Assembly: GCF_014648995.1 (NCBI RefSeq)
Contig: NZ_BMSE01000002.1
Span: 868,001 to 932,000 of the forward strand
Source: Streptomyces massasporeus
GTDB lineage: Bacteria; Actinomycetota; Actinomycetes; Streptomycetales; Streptomycetaceae
Length of the DNA stretch: 64,000 nucleotides
Reading direction: 5' to 3'
Position 1 is the stretch's first letter, and every line of letters begins with the position of its first letter. The position numbers were made by a program, and so were the translations under genes. The notes under the pieces are model-generated. The model worked only from the letters and a program-made list of their open reading frames with translations, was not told the origin of the DNA and searched no databases. This document shows, piece after piece, positions 19,397-26,864 of this stretch.

Positions 19397-20577
19397 GACG
19401 GCTCCTTGGGATCGGGGGCGACGAACGCGGGCAGCAGGCCGAGCAGGACGGCCGCGGCCGGCCAGAGGGGGAGGGTCGGGGCGACCAGGGGGACCACACC
19501 CGGGTGCAGGGCCGCGGGGTCACGGGCCGCGGCGAGGGCGAGCAGGGCCGCGACCGCGACGCCGGAGGCGACGACCAGCCAGGCGCGCACGTCCCAGCGG
19601 TCCGGGCGGTAGCGGGTGCGCGGCGAGCGGCGTCCGCCGAGTCTGAGACCCGCGAGGGCGGCGGCGAGACCCGCGAGGAGCAGGGGGAAGCCGTAGGCCG
19701 CGCCTTCGGCGGTGAGCAGGCCGTACGTTCCCGCGCAGACGCCGAGCAGACCGCCGAGGGTGAGGGCGGCGGTGGTACGCCGTACGGCGGGCGGGACCTG
19801 GGCGGTACGGCCGTAGCCGCGGGCGTCCATCGCGGCGGCGAGGGAGACCGAGCGCTCCAGCGCGCCCTCCAGGACCGGGAGGCCCACGTGCAGCAGGCCC
19901 CTCAGGCCCTTGTCCGGGCGGCCGCGCAGACGGCGGGCGGCGCGCAGGCGCTGGACGTCGGCGATGAGGTTCGGGGCGAAGGTGAGGGCGACGACGACCG
20001 CGACACCCATCTCGTACAGGGCGCCCGGGAGGGACTTGAGGAGGCGGGAGGGGTTGGCGAGGGCGTTCGCGGCGCCGACGCAGATGAGGAGGGTGGCCAG
20101 TCGCAGACCGTCGTACAGGGCGAAGGTGAGGGCCTCCGCGGTCACCTCGCCACCGAGACGGATGCCCTGGGCCCAGGCGGGGAGGGGGAGTTCGGGGAGG
20201 GTGAGGAGGGTCTGCGTGCCCGGGATGGGGGAGCCGAGGACGATCGCGAAGAGCAGGCGGATGAGGATCACGGCGAGGGCGAGCTTGACGAAGGCGCCGT
20301 AGGAGCGGGACCAGGGGGTGTCGGGGCGGCGGGTGGCCACGACGTAGGCGGAGACCGTGATGAGGAGGGCGAGGAGCAGGGGGTTGGTGGTGCGGGTGGC
20401 CGCCGTGCCGAGGGCCAGCGCCCAGAGCCACCAGGCTCCGGGGTGCAGTTGTGCCCGACGCCGGCGCTCGGGCCGGGTCGGGTGCGCGGCCCGGCGCTGC
20501 GGGGCGCCGCCCGCGCCCGCCCGTGCTGCCGCCCCATCGGCACGACCGCCCGGGGGCCGGGCGGGACGGCTACCCAC
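19393..20577 (-). CDS. ECF transporter T component (EcfT)
   Basis: A 394-residue membrane protein. An Arg/Ala-rich N-terminal extension precedes the CbiQ/EcfT domain. The two coupling-helix motifs with Ala-Arg-Gly are visible: LRAARRLRGRP and the typical AMDARGYGR (A-R-G), which contact EcfA. It connects the ATPase to the S component. The C-terminal 150 residues add several helices beyond a minimal EcfT. The GTG 20577 start overlaps the preceding gene by 8 bp; a later start would trim only the disordered N-terminus. Confidence 0.88.
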   Translation of the reverse strand: MGSRPARPPGGRADGAAARAGAGGAPQRRAAHPTRPERRRRAQLHPGAWWLWALALGTAATRTTNPLLLALLITVSAYVVATRRPDTPWSRSYGAFVKLALAVILIRLLFAIVLGSPIPGTQTLLTLPELPLPAWAQGIRLGGEVTAEALTFALYDGLRLATLLICVGAANALANPSRLLKSLPGALYEMGVAVVVALTFAPNLIADVQRLRAARRLRGRPDKGLRGLLHVGLPVLEGALERSVSLAAAMDARGYGRTAQVPPAVRRTTAALTLGGLLGVCAGTYGLLTAEGAAYGFPLLLAGLAAALAGLRLGGRRSPRTRYRPDRWDVRAWLVVASGVAVAALLALAAARDPAALHPGVVPLVAPTLPLWPAAAVLLGLLPAFVAPDPKEPS

Positions 20578-21214
20578 GCCGCCGTACCTGCCAGATCGCC
20601 GCCCCGCCCAGGAGCACCACCACGGCGATGCCCGCGACCAGGCCCAGGGACGGGCCGTCGTCGTCGGACGGGGTCTTCTGCTCCGCCGTGGGCTTCCGCT
20701 GCCCCGGCGTCTGCTTCTGCGAGACCTGGTCGCCGCAGCCCTTCTCCGGATAGCCCGCGATCGCGCACAGCAGGGCGTTGGTGTCGTAGCGCAGCGGCTT
20801 GGCCACCGCCGCCAGGGCCTCGGCCGTCGTCGCGTCGGGGGAGACCCGGGCGCAGGCCGTGCGGGCGGCGGGCGGGGTTTCGCCCTCGGGGGCGTCCGAC
20901 GGGGTGCCGAAGTCGATGACCAGGGCCACCCGCTTGCGGCCGTCCTGCGCGGGCGTCTTCGCGCAGATCGCCGCGAAGTCGGCCTTGCCGCGCGGCCGGG
21001 ACGCGTTCGCGGAGTCCTCGCTCACCGCGAAGCGGAAGCCCTGGACGTCGCCGTCCGAGGGGCGGGCCAGGGACGGGCCCTGGGTGGCGTAGACCCACTG
21101 GCCGCCGTCGCGCTCCCAGAACGACCAGTACCGGTAACCGGCGGCCTGGGCCTGGCCCGCGCCCGCGCACAGCAGGAGCGAGGCCAGGAGGAGCAGAAGG
21201 GCCCGGCGGATCAC
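20570..21214 (-). CDS. Small exported, membrane-anchored Trp-rich protein of the ECF operon (SCO2322-type)
   Basis: A 214-residue protein. A signal peptide (RRALLLLLASLLLCAGAGQAQA) is followed by a compact domain beginning GYRYWSFWERDGGQWVYATQ and containing PSDGDVQGFRF. A Gln/Pro/Thr-rich stalk then leads to a C-terminal membrane helix (GLVAGIAVVVLLGG) with an RRRG tail. Four Cys could form disulfides. The GTG start at 21214 overlaps the previous stop (GTGA), so it is translationally coupled. The role is unknown; the operon suggests capturing or handing a substrate to the ECF transporter (inference). Confidence 0.82.
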   Translation of the reverse strand: MIRRALLLLLASLLLCAGAGQAQAAGYRYWSFWERDGGQWVYATQGPSLARPSDGDVQGFRFAVSEDSANASRPRGKADFAAICAKTPAQDGRKRVALVIDFGTPSDAPEGETPPAARTACARVSPDATTAEALAAVAKPLRYDTNALLCAIAGYPEKGCGDQVSQKQTPGQRKPTAEQKTPSDDDGPSLGLVAGIAVVVLLGGAAIWQVRRRG

Positions 21215-22419
21215 GGCTGCTGCTTCTTCTTGCGGCCGGTGAACAGGAAGCCGATGCCGATGCCCGCGACGAGGCAGACGCCGACGTACCACCAGACGCC
21301 GAAGAAGTCCGAGCCGGAGTCCTCCTTCTCGTCCGCGGCCTTGGTCTTCTCCGCCGTCTGCGGGGCCGGGCCCGTCGCGCCCAGCTGCTTCACGAGGTCC
21401 GCGCCGCCGAAGTCGCGCGGGTTCGTGCCCGTCGCGTGGGCGGCGAAGATCAGCTGGGCGTAGGCGGCCGGACCGCTCTGCGCGGCCCAGGCGGCGGAGT
21501 TCTTCTCCAGCCACCGCACGGACTTCTCCGCCTGCGCGGTGGCGCCCTGCGCGGCGAGCGCGACGACCGCGTCGGCGGTGTTGCCGTAGTCGGGCTGGGG
21601 CTCGGCACCGGCCAGCGCGGACATCAGGTGCCCGTCGTCCTTGGCCAGGGCGGCGGTGAGGTAGCCCGCGCCGTTCGCCGCCGCCTGCTCCGGCGTCCCG
21701 GCCTTCTCGCAGGTCGCGTCGGACTTCTTGCCGGGCTCGACGACCATGCCCTTGCCCAGGGAGGCGAGCACACCGGCCGCGGTGGCGTCCGCGTTGGCGG
21801 CGAGCTCGCCCTTCTTGTCCGGCTGGAACGCGAAGGCGCCGTCGCTTTCCCCGCCGCAGGGCAGGGCGAGCTTCAGCAGCGCGTCGTAGGGGGACTTGCC
21901 GTCCTTCTCCACCTGGTCCGGCTTCTCGCCCGCGGCGGCGAGCGCGCCCACGACGACCGAGGTCGAGTTGGTGTCGCTGGCACCGCCGGGCGAGTAGCCC
22001 CAGCCGCCGTCCTTGTTCTGCACGGACTTCAGCCAGCCGACGGCCTTGCCGGTGACGTCGTCGTGCCCGCCGAGCGCGGTGAGGGCCTGCACGGCTGCGG
22101 ACGTGGCGTTGGTGTCCAGCATGGTCTTGGCGTCGCACGCGGCGGTGGGGTCGGGGCGGTACGCCGCGAAGGAGCCGTTCTCGCACTGCTGCCGCGCCAG
22201 CCACCGCACGGACTTCGCCGCCGGCTTCACACCCACGGTGTCCTGCGCGAGCAGCGCGAGCGACTGGCGCCAGACACCGTCGTACTTCGGGTCCGTGCCG
22301 CCGTACAGGGCGGACGGGAACGCCTGGGAGGGCGACGGGGACGGGTCGGCGGCGGCCGGGGTGGCGGCGCCGATCACGGCGACGGCGGCCAGGACCGCGG
22401 CGCTGCGGCGGACGTTCAT
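21211..22419 (-). CDS. Secreted, membrane-anchored alpha/alpha-toroid (prenyltransferase/transcobalamin-like fold) protein
   Basis: A 402-residue protein. The signal peptide (MNVRRSAAVLAAVAVIGAAT) ends at AAADP. The body consists of prenyltransferase/squalene-oxidase-type repeats, such as AVGWLKSVQNKDGGWGYSP and AEKSVRWLEKNSAAW. A charged stalk, one membrane helix (WYVGVCLVAGIGIGFLF) and a KKK tail follow. No terpene-cyclase acid motif is evident. The alpha6/alpha6 toroid is also the fold of the B12-binding domain of intrinsic factor and transcobalamin. As the first gene behind a cobalamin riboswitch, a surface corrinoid-binding role is plausible (inference). Start ATG 22419. Confidence 0.8.
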   Translation of the reverse strand: MNVRRSAAVLAAVAVIGAATPAAADPSPSPSQAFPSALYGGTDPKYDGVWRQSLALLAQDTVGVKPAAKSVRWLARQQCENGSFAAYRPDPTAACDAKTMLDTNATSAAVQALTALGGHDDVTGKAVGWLKSVQNKDGGWGYSPGGASDTNSTSVVVGALAAAGEKPDQVEKDGKSPYDALLKLALPCGGESDGAFAFQPDKKGELAANADATAAGVLASLGKGMVVEPGKKSDATCEKAGTPEQAAANGAGYLTAALAKDDGHLMSALAGAEPQPDYGNTADAVVALAAQGATAQAEKSVRWLEKNSAAWAAQSGPAAYAQLIFAAHATGTNPRDFGGADLVKQLGATGPAPQTAEKTKAADEKEDSGSDFFGVWWYVGVCLVAGIGIGFLFTGRKKKQQP

Positions 22420-22439
22420 GATCGGCGGGTGCCTCTCCC

Positions 22440-22672
22440 TGTGGGGGAGCCGGGCAGCACGGGGCACCCCCCCGGCGGCTCGGCTCCGTATACCTCGACG
22501 GTGCCGTGCACCGGCGGACTGCCGGGCACGTGAGCCGGTCACGAACCGTACGAAGCGATCCGGCTCACCGCCGCGGCGGACGGTTCACGGTTGCGGGTCA
22601 GCGCCGGAATTGCACCGGCTTCCCCCCGTACGGTGTGATGACGACCCGCTCACTGTACCCGCACGTAGGAAA
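22440..22672 (-). ncRNA. Cobalamin (AdoCbl) riboswitch heading the ECF operon
   Basis: On the minus strand the conserved core reads GGAAGCCGGTGCAATTCCGG then GCTGACCCGCAACCGT (22588-22624). This is the signature block of cobalamin riboswitches (GGGAAxxxGGTGxAAxTCC..CCCGCxACxGT). A long stem follows, GTGAGCCGG (minus-strand 22568-22560) with CCGGCTCAC (22538-22530). A further hairpin at about 22443-22486 lies close to the first gene's ribosome site and probably forms the expression platform. Low B12 would allow expression of the transporter operon. Confidence 0.88.
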
Positions 22673-22730
22673 CGGGCCGAGGGGGGCGGAGTGGGGGGGC
22701 TCGGGCCCTGGCTCATGGGAAGCTCCTGAA

Positions 22731-23237
22731 GTGTTCGATTTCGGGATCGACAACTACCGGCCGCGTTGGCTGAACGGCCGCTTCGCGGTCGAGGCGGCGC
22801 ATGGTCGGCGATTGCGTGCTCTCATCGGCCGCCCGATGACCCGCGTCCGGCTTGTCCGGGACGTCCAGGACGACGAGTGGTTCTCCGACTGCCCCGTCCT
22901 GTTCGACTTCACCGGAGAGCAGGTCGAGATCAACCACCAGAAGTTCGACGACCTCTCGATCACCTGGAACACGGTCGACCCTCACCAGCCGGTCCGATGG
23001 GCCGACTTTGATCTCCAGTGGCGTCACGACAGGCGCCCCGAGCTGCACGCTCTTCAGGACCAGGTCCTTGAGGACGTACAGCTCCTCGAGTGGACGGGCG
23101 ACGACATGGCCCAGGGAGCAGTCGCCGTCAGCTTCTGCTTCCCCCGCGGCCGGCTGACCATCGCCAACGCCCTCGACGAGAACGAACTGACCCTTGGGCC
23201 ACCCGGTGTGCACTACCGGCGTCACTCACTGCGCTGA
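22731..23237 (+). CDS. Hypothetical protein
   Basis: A 168-residue soluble protein with no recognised domain. The sequence is acidic with alternating short strands (VRLVRDVQDDEWFSDCPVLFDF, QVEINHQKFDDLSITWNTVD, GAVAVSFCFPRGRLTIANALDENEL), suggesting a beta-rich fold. The composition is less GC-biased than its neighbours and contains in-frame codons unusual for Streptomyces. The start is GTG 22731 with only a weak GGAAG upstream. It is divergent from the B12-riboswitch operon. Confidence 0.6.
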   Translation: MFDFGIDNYRPRWLNGRFAVEAAHGRRLRALIGRPMTRVRLVRDVQDDEWFSDCPVLFDFTGEQVEINHQKFDDLSITWNTVDPHQPVRWADFDLQWRHDRRPELHALQDQVLEDVQLLEWTGDDMAQGAVAVSFCFPRGRLTIANALDENELTLGPPGVHYRRHSLR

Positions 23238-23358
23238 AGCGCGGTGATGCCGTGACGCCGCCCGAAGTCGAACTCCTCGATGCCGCCGCCGAGTTGATCC
23301 TCTTCCGGGCGCAGACCGGCTAACGTGGGGCTCCCCGACCACACACGCAGGAGCGTCC

Positions 23359-24174
23359 ATGACCGAGCAGGTGGAGAACGCCGAGCAGGAGCCGTTCCCC
23401 AAGATCGACACCTCGGTGCCGCACTCGGCCCGGATCTGGAACTACTGGCTGGGCGGGAAGGACAACTACGAGGTCGACCGGGTGGCCGGTGACGCGTTCC
23501 GTGAGGTCTTCCCCGGGATCGAGACCGGTGCCCGCGCCGCCCGCTACTTCCTCGCCCGCGCTGTGCGCCACCTCGCCGCCGAAGAGGGCATCCGCCAGTT
23601 CCTGGACATCGGCACCGGCCTGCCCAACGTGGACAACACCCACCAGATCGCCCAGCGGGTGGCCCCGGAGAGCCGGATCGTCTACGTCGACAACGACCCG
23701 CTGGTGCTGGCCCACGCCCGCGCCCTGCTCACCAGCACGCCGGAAGGCGTCACCAACTACGTCGACGCCGACCTGCGCGACCCCGGCGCCATCGTCCGGG
23801 AGGCCGGGAAGACGCTCGACTTCGACCAGCCCGTCGCCCTCATGCTGATGGGCATCCTGGGCCACATCGAGGACCACGACGAGGCCCGCTCGATCGTGCG
23901 CCGGCTGGTGGACGCCCTGCCCCCCGGCAGCTACCTCGTGCAGTACGACTCCACCGACACCAGCGAGGAGTACGTCCGGGCCATCCAGCACTACAACGAC
24001 GGCGGCTCGATCCCGTACATCCTGCGCAGCCCCGAGCAGATCGCGCGCTACTTCGACGGCCTGGAACTGCTCGACCCGGGCGTGGCGTCCTGCTCGCGCT
24101 GGCGTCCCGACGCGGCGGCCCTGGGCCTGCCCGCGGAAGTGCACCAGTACGGCGGCGTCGCCCTCAAGCGCTGA
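23359..24174 (+). CDS. SAM-dependent methyltransferase (DUF574 / Methyltransf_19 family)
   Basis: A 271-residue protein. The family's N-terminal signature PHSARIWNYWLGGKDNYEVDR is present, followed by a Rossmann methyltransferase core: QFLDIGTGLPNVDNTH (SAM motif I), IVYVDNDPLVLAHARALL and VALMLMGILGHIED. The family is large in Streptomyces, usually near XRE/DUF5753 regulators as here, and its substrates are unknown. The start is ATG 23359, with GGAG 8 nt upstream. It converges with the XRE gene 3 bp later. Confidence 0.88.
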   Translation: MTEQVENAEQEPFPKIDTSVPHSARIWNYWLGGKDNYEVDRVAGDAFREVFPGIETGARAARYFLARAVRHLAAEEGIRQFLDIGTGLPNVDNTHQIAQRVAPESRIVYVDNDPLVLAHARALLTSTPEGVTNYVDADLRDPGAIVREAGKTLDFDQPVALMLMGILGHIEDHDEARSIVRRLVDALPPGSYLVQYDSTDTSEEYVRAIQHYNDGGSIPYILRSPEQIARYFDGLELLDPGVASCSRWRPDAAALGLPAEVHQYGGVALKR

Positions 24175-24177
24175 CCC

Positions 24178-25089
24178 TCAGGTCTCCTGAAGGACGCGGT
24201 GCAGGATGGTCGGAGTCTCGTCCGGCGACTCGGCTTCGACCACCAGCCGGTTCATGGCGTCCCAGTAGCACTCGATCTCGGCCGGCCGGTCGGGGTAGAG
24301 GGCGCCGGTGAGCTGCTCCAGATAGACCACGTCGGGCAACTGCCCGCCGGGCAGCCGCAGAATGGTGACCGGTCCGCCCTCCGCGGCGTGAGCACCGGCG
24401 GCGAACGGCAGGATCTGCACCGTCACATGCGGAAGCCGGCAGATCTCGATGAGATGCCTGAGCTGGTCCCGCATGACACGGATGCCGCCCACCGGGCGGC
24501 GCAGCGCCGCCTCGTCGATCACCGCCCACAGCCGGGTCGCCGGCTGCCGGTGCAGGATCCGCTGGCGGGCCGTCCGCAGGGCGACCCGGCGGTCGATCTC
24601 CGCCGCACCGGCGTCCGGATGCACGAGCCGCAGGGCGGCCCGGGCGTAGTCGGCGGTCTGCAACAGGCCGGGGACGCGCTGTACCCGGAAGCAGCGGATG
24701 AGGCTCGCCGCCTGCTCGGCCCCGAGATAGGTCTGCGTCCAGGCCGGCACGACATCGCTGTACGACCGCCACCAGGCAGGGGTGTTGGCCTGCTCGGCGA
24801 GCGCCAGCAGGGTGGCGCGCTCGGCCTCGTCCGTGAGGCCGTAGAGGGTGAGCAGATCGGCGACGTCACGCAGTTTGAAGCCGTGGCGGCCGGCTTCCAT
24901 CCGGCTGATCTTGGAGGAGGAGGCGCGGATGACGTGCCCCGCGTCCGCCCGGCCGATGCCCCGTTCCTCCCGCAGCGCGCGCAGCCGGGCACCGAGGGCC
25001 AGGCGCGGCACCATGGGCCCGGCGCACCCGCCGTCCAGGGCCCCGCTGCCGGTCGTCGTGCGTGCGGCCTCTTCGGTGCCCATGGGCAT
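24178..25089 (-). CDS. XRE-family regulator with DUF5753 domain
   Basis: A 303-residue protein. The helix-turn-helix lies at about residues 32-85 (LGARLRALREERGIGRADAG ... SSSKISRMEAGRHGF). DUF5753 follows (AWTQTYLGAEQAASLIRCFRVQRVPGLLQT ... VQILPFAAGAHAAEGGP). Unlike the set at 12.5 kb it has no DUF397 or ATPase neighbour, but it is paired convergently with a DUF574 methyltransferase. Either ATG 25089 or 25083 could be the start. Confidence 0.88.
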   Translation of the reverse strand: MPMGTEEAARTTTGSGALDGGCAGPMVPRLALGARLRALREERGIGRADAGHVIRASSSKISRMEAGRHGFKLRDVADLLTLYGLTDEAERATLLALAEQANTPAWWRSYSDVVPAWTQTYLGAEQAASLIRCFRVQRVPGLLQTADYARAALRLVHPDAGAAEIDRRVALRTARQRILHRQPATRLWAVIDEAALRRPVGGIRVMRDQLRHLIEICRLPHVTVQILPFAAGAHAAEGGPVTILRLPGGQLPDVVYLEQLTGALYPDRPAEIECYWDAMNRLVVEAESPDETPTILHRVLQET

Positions 25090-25149
25090 CTCTCCCGGTG
25101 CGAGCGTTGCTTCCGACCATCCTAGGGGCGCTTCGCAGCGTCAAGAGCC

Positions 25150-25605
25150 CTATGACGCGGGCACGTTCACTCGCGGTGTTGGACCTCCGAAGGGCAGGTG
25201 AAGGGTCCGCGAGGCGAGCAGCCAGGCCCCGCCGGCCCGGTGGAACGTGTCCTCGTAGTGCCCGATCTGGACCGGCGGCCCGGCCGGGACGACGCCGCCC
25301 TCGTAGCCGTCGACGCGGTAGGTCGTGAAGCAGGAGATCGCCTCGGCCGTGTCCGGCGAGGTCACCGTGACCAGGACGTTGGACATCATGCGGCGGGAGA
25401 GCCGGTCGGCCGGACGGGAGCCGAAGTACGTGCGCAACGCGTCGCGGCCCTCGACCAGCCGCCCGTCGTGCGGCCACCGCCAGACGCCGTCCTCCGTGAA
25501 CAACTCGGCGACGGAGGAGGGCTCGCCGAGGTCGAGCCGGTGGACGAAGTCGAGGATCAGGCGCTCGCAGGCGCGTTCGGTGAGCAGACGTTCCATGGGG
25601 TCCAT
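25150..25605 (-). CDS. SnoaL-like / NTF2-fold polyketide cyclase-type protein
   Basis: A 151-residue single-domain protein. FVHRLDLGEPSSVAELFTEDGVWRW is the typical N-terminal helix and first strand of the SnoaL_4/NTF2 fold. The end has DTFHRAGGAWLLASRTLHLPF. Family members include ring-cyclising enzymes, dehydratases and hydroxylating-dioxygenase small subunits. No specific catalytic set can be assigned. The next gene, an MBL hydrolase, starts 1.1 kb upstream on the same strand. Confidence 0.8.
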   Translation of the reverse strand: MDPMERLLTERACERLILDFVHRLDLGEPSSVAELFTEDGVWRWPHDGRLVEGRDALRTYFGSRPADRLSRRMMSNVLVTVTSPDTAEAISCFTTYRVDGYEGGVVPAGPPVQIGHYEDTFHRAGGAWLLASRTLHLPFGGPTPRVNVPAS

Positions 25606-25680
25606 GGGAGTTTCGTAGCAGCCCGGCGGGCCGCCCGGCGACGCGGTTTCACCTCACGTCGCACCTTGCCTGCGCCGCGT

Positions 25681-26706
25681 TCACACCGCCACGTACGTCA
25701 CCGGCTCGCTCCCCGGTACCGCCTCCGCCCGGCCCAGCTTCACCAGTCGCCGCAGATGCGCCTCGGCCTCCGAGACGGCGATGGTGCGGGAGCCGTACGG
25801 GATCTCGGACCAGGGGCGGTTCCACTCCATGCGCTCGGCGAGCTGCCAGGGGGTGAGGGGCCCGGCGAGCAGGGCCAGCAGGTCGGTCAGGCGGGACTCG
25901 TGGTGGGTGAGCAACTCCCTTACACGGGCCGCGGCGTCGGAGAACGGGTGCTGGTGGGCCGGGAGGACCTCGGCGGGGGCCAGTCGGCCGACGCGTTCGA
26001 GGGAGTCGAGGTAGTCGCCCAGGGGATCGGTGACCGTGGTGTCCTCGGGATCCTCGTAGAGGCCGATGTGCGGGGTGATCTCGGGCAGCAGGTGGTCACC
26101 GGAGAACAGGCGTCCCCGGCCCGGGAGTCGGGCCGGATGGTCCTCCTCCAGGTGGAGGCAGACATGGCCCGGAGTGTGCCCCGGGGTCCAGATCGCGCGC
26201 AGCCGGCGGCCGGGCAGCGCCAGGAGCTCGCCGGGGACGATGTCGCGGTCGGGCAGGGCGGGGGAGAGGCCGGGCAGCGTGCGGCTGCGGGGCTGCCGCA
26301 GGGGCGCGATGTGCTCCTCGGGGGCGCCGGCGGCGGTGAGCTTGGCCGCCATGTACGTGAACCAGCGCTCGGGACGGGCCTCGCGGGTCCGCCGTACGAC
26401 CGCGGTGTCCGCCGCGTGCATCGCGATCCACGCGCCCGAGGCCTGACGGACCCGGCCGGAAAGCCCGTGGTGGTCGGGGTGGTGGTGGGTGATGACCACG
26501 CCGTGGATCTCGGCCGCCGAGGTGCCGCAGGCCGTGAGGCCCTGCGCGAGGGTGTCCCAGGACTCCGGGTCGTCCCAGCCGGTGTCGATCAGCACCGGGC
26601 CGCGGTCGGTGTCGACGACGTACACCAGCGTGTGGCCGAGCGGGTTGTCCGGGATCGGGACCCGGAGGGAGAGGACGCCTCCGCCGTGGTCGGTCACCTG
26701 TGTCAT
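25681..26706 (-). CDS. MBL-fold metallo-hydrolase
   Basis: A 341-residue protein. The metal-binding motif VITHHHPDHHGLSG (H-x-H-x-D-H) and later HTPGHVCLHL and FSGDHLL define a beta-lactamase-fold hydrolase, with a C-terminal winged-helix-like segment as in LACTB2/glyoxalase-II-like proteins. The substrate is unknown; thioester or lactone hydrolysis is typical. It is divergent from the aldehyde dehydrogenase, and a perfect KstR-type box lies 36 bp before its start. It may belong to the steroid/lipid regulon (inference). Confidence 0.88.
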   Translation of the reverse strand: MTQVTDHGGGVLSLRVPIPDNPLGHTLVYVVDTDRGPVLIDTGWDDPESWDTLAQGLTACGTSAAEIHGVVITHHHPDHHGLSGRVRQASGAWIAMHAADTAVVRRTREARPERWFTYMAAKLTAAGAPEEHIAPLRQPRSRTLPGLSPALPDRDIVPGELLALPGRRLRAIWTPGHTPGHVCLHLEEDHPARLPGRGRLFSGDHLLPEITPHIGLYEDPEDTTVTDPLGDYLDSLERVGRLAPAEVLPAHQHPFSDAAARVRELLTHHESRLTDLLALLAGPLTPWQLAERMEWNRPWSEIPYGSRTIAVSEAEAHLRRLVKLGRAEAVPGSEPVTYVAV

Positions 26707-26741
26707 GGGCTCCCCTGTCGCCGACTCCCCGTCACTATAAC

Positions 26742-26755
26742 TAGAACGGGTTCCA
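26742..26755. promoter_or_regulatory. KstR-type operator between MBL and aldehyde dehydrogenase genes
   Basis: TAGAACGGGTTCCA matches TnnAACnnGTTnnA at every fixed position. It lies in the divergent promoter region. Confidence 0.78.
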
Positions 26756-26822
26756 ATGGGAGTCTCCCCGTGGTGCGCGGTCCGTGGACTCCTCGGGGCG
26801 GGGCTGGTATCAGTGGGCGTAT

Positions 26823-26837
26823 CTGATGAACCGTCAG
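26823..26837. promoter_or_regulatory. CTGAT-N5-GTCAG palindrome before the aldehyde dehydrogenase gene
   Basis: CTGATGAACCGTCAG shares its layout with perfect CTGAC-N5-GTCAG copies at 38160 and 51983. It lies 28 bp before the aldehyde dehydrogenase start. Confidence 0.5.
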
Positions 26838-26864
26838 AGAACGCTCCCGGGGAGGCAGTCGGCC

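Noticed and set aside
23252-23323. 23-codon ORF (VTPPEVELLDAAAEL...) after the hypothetical gene
   Set aside because: It is too short, has no ribosome site and no known family. It may be part of a lost gene.
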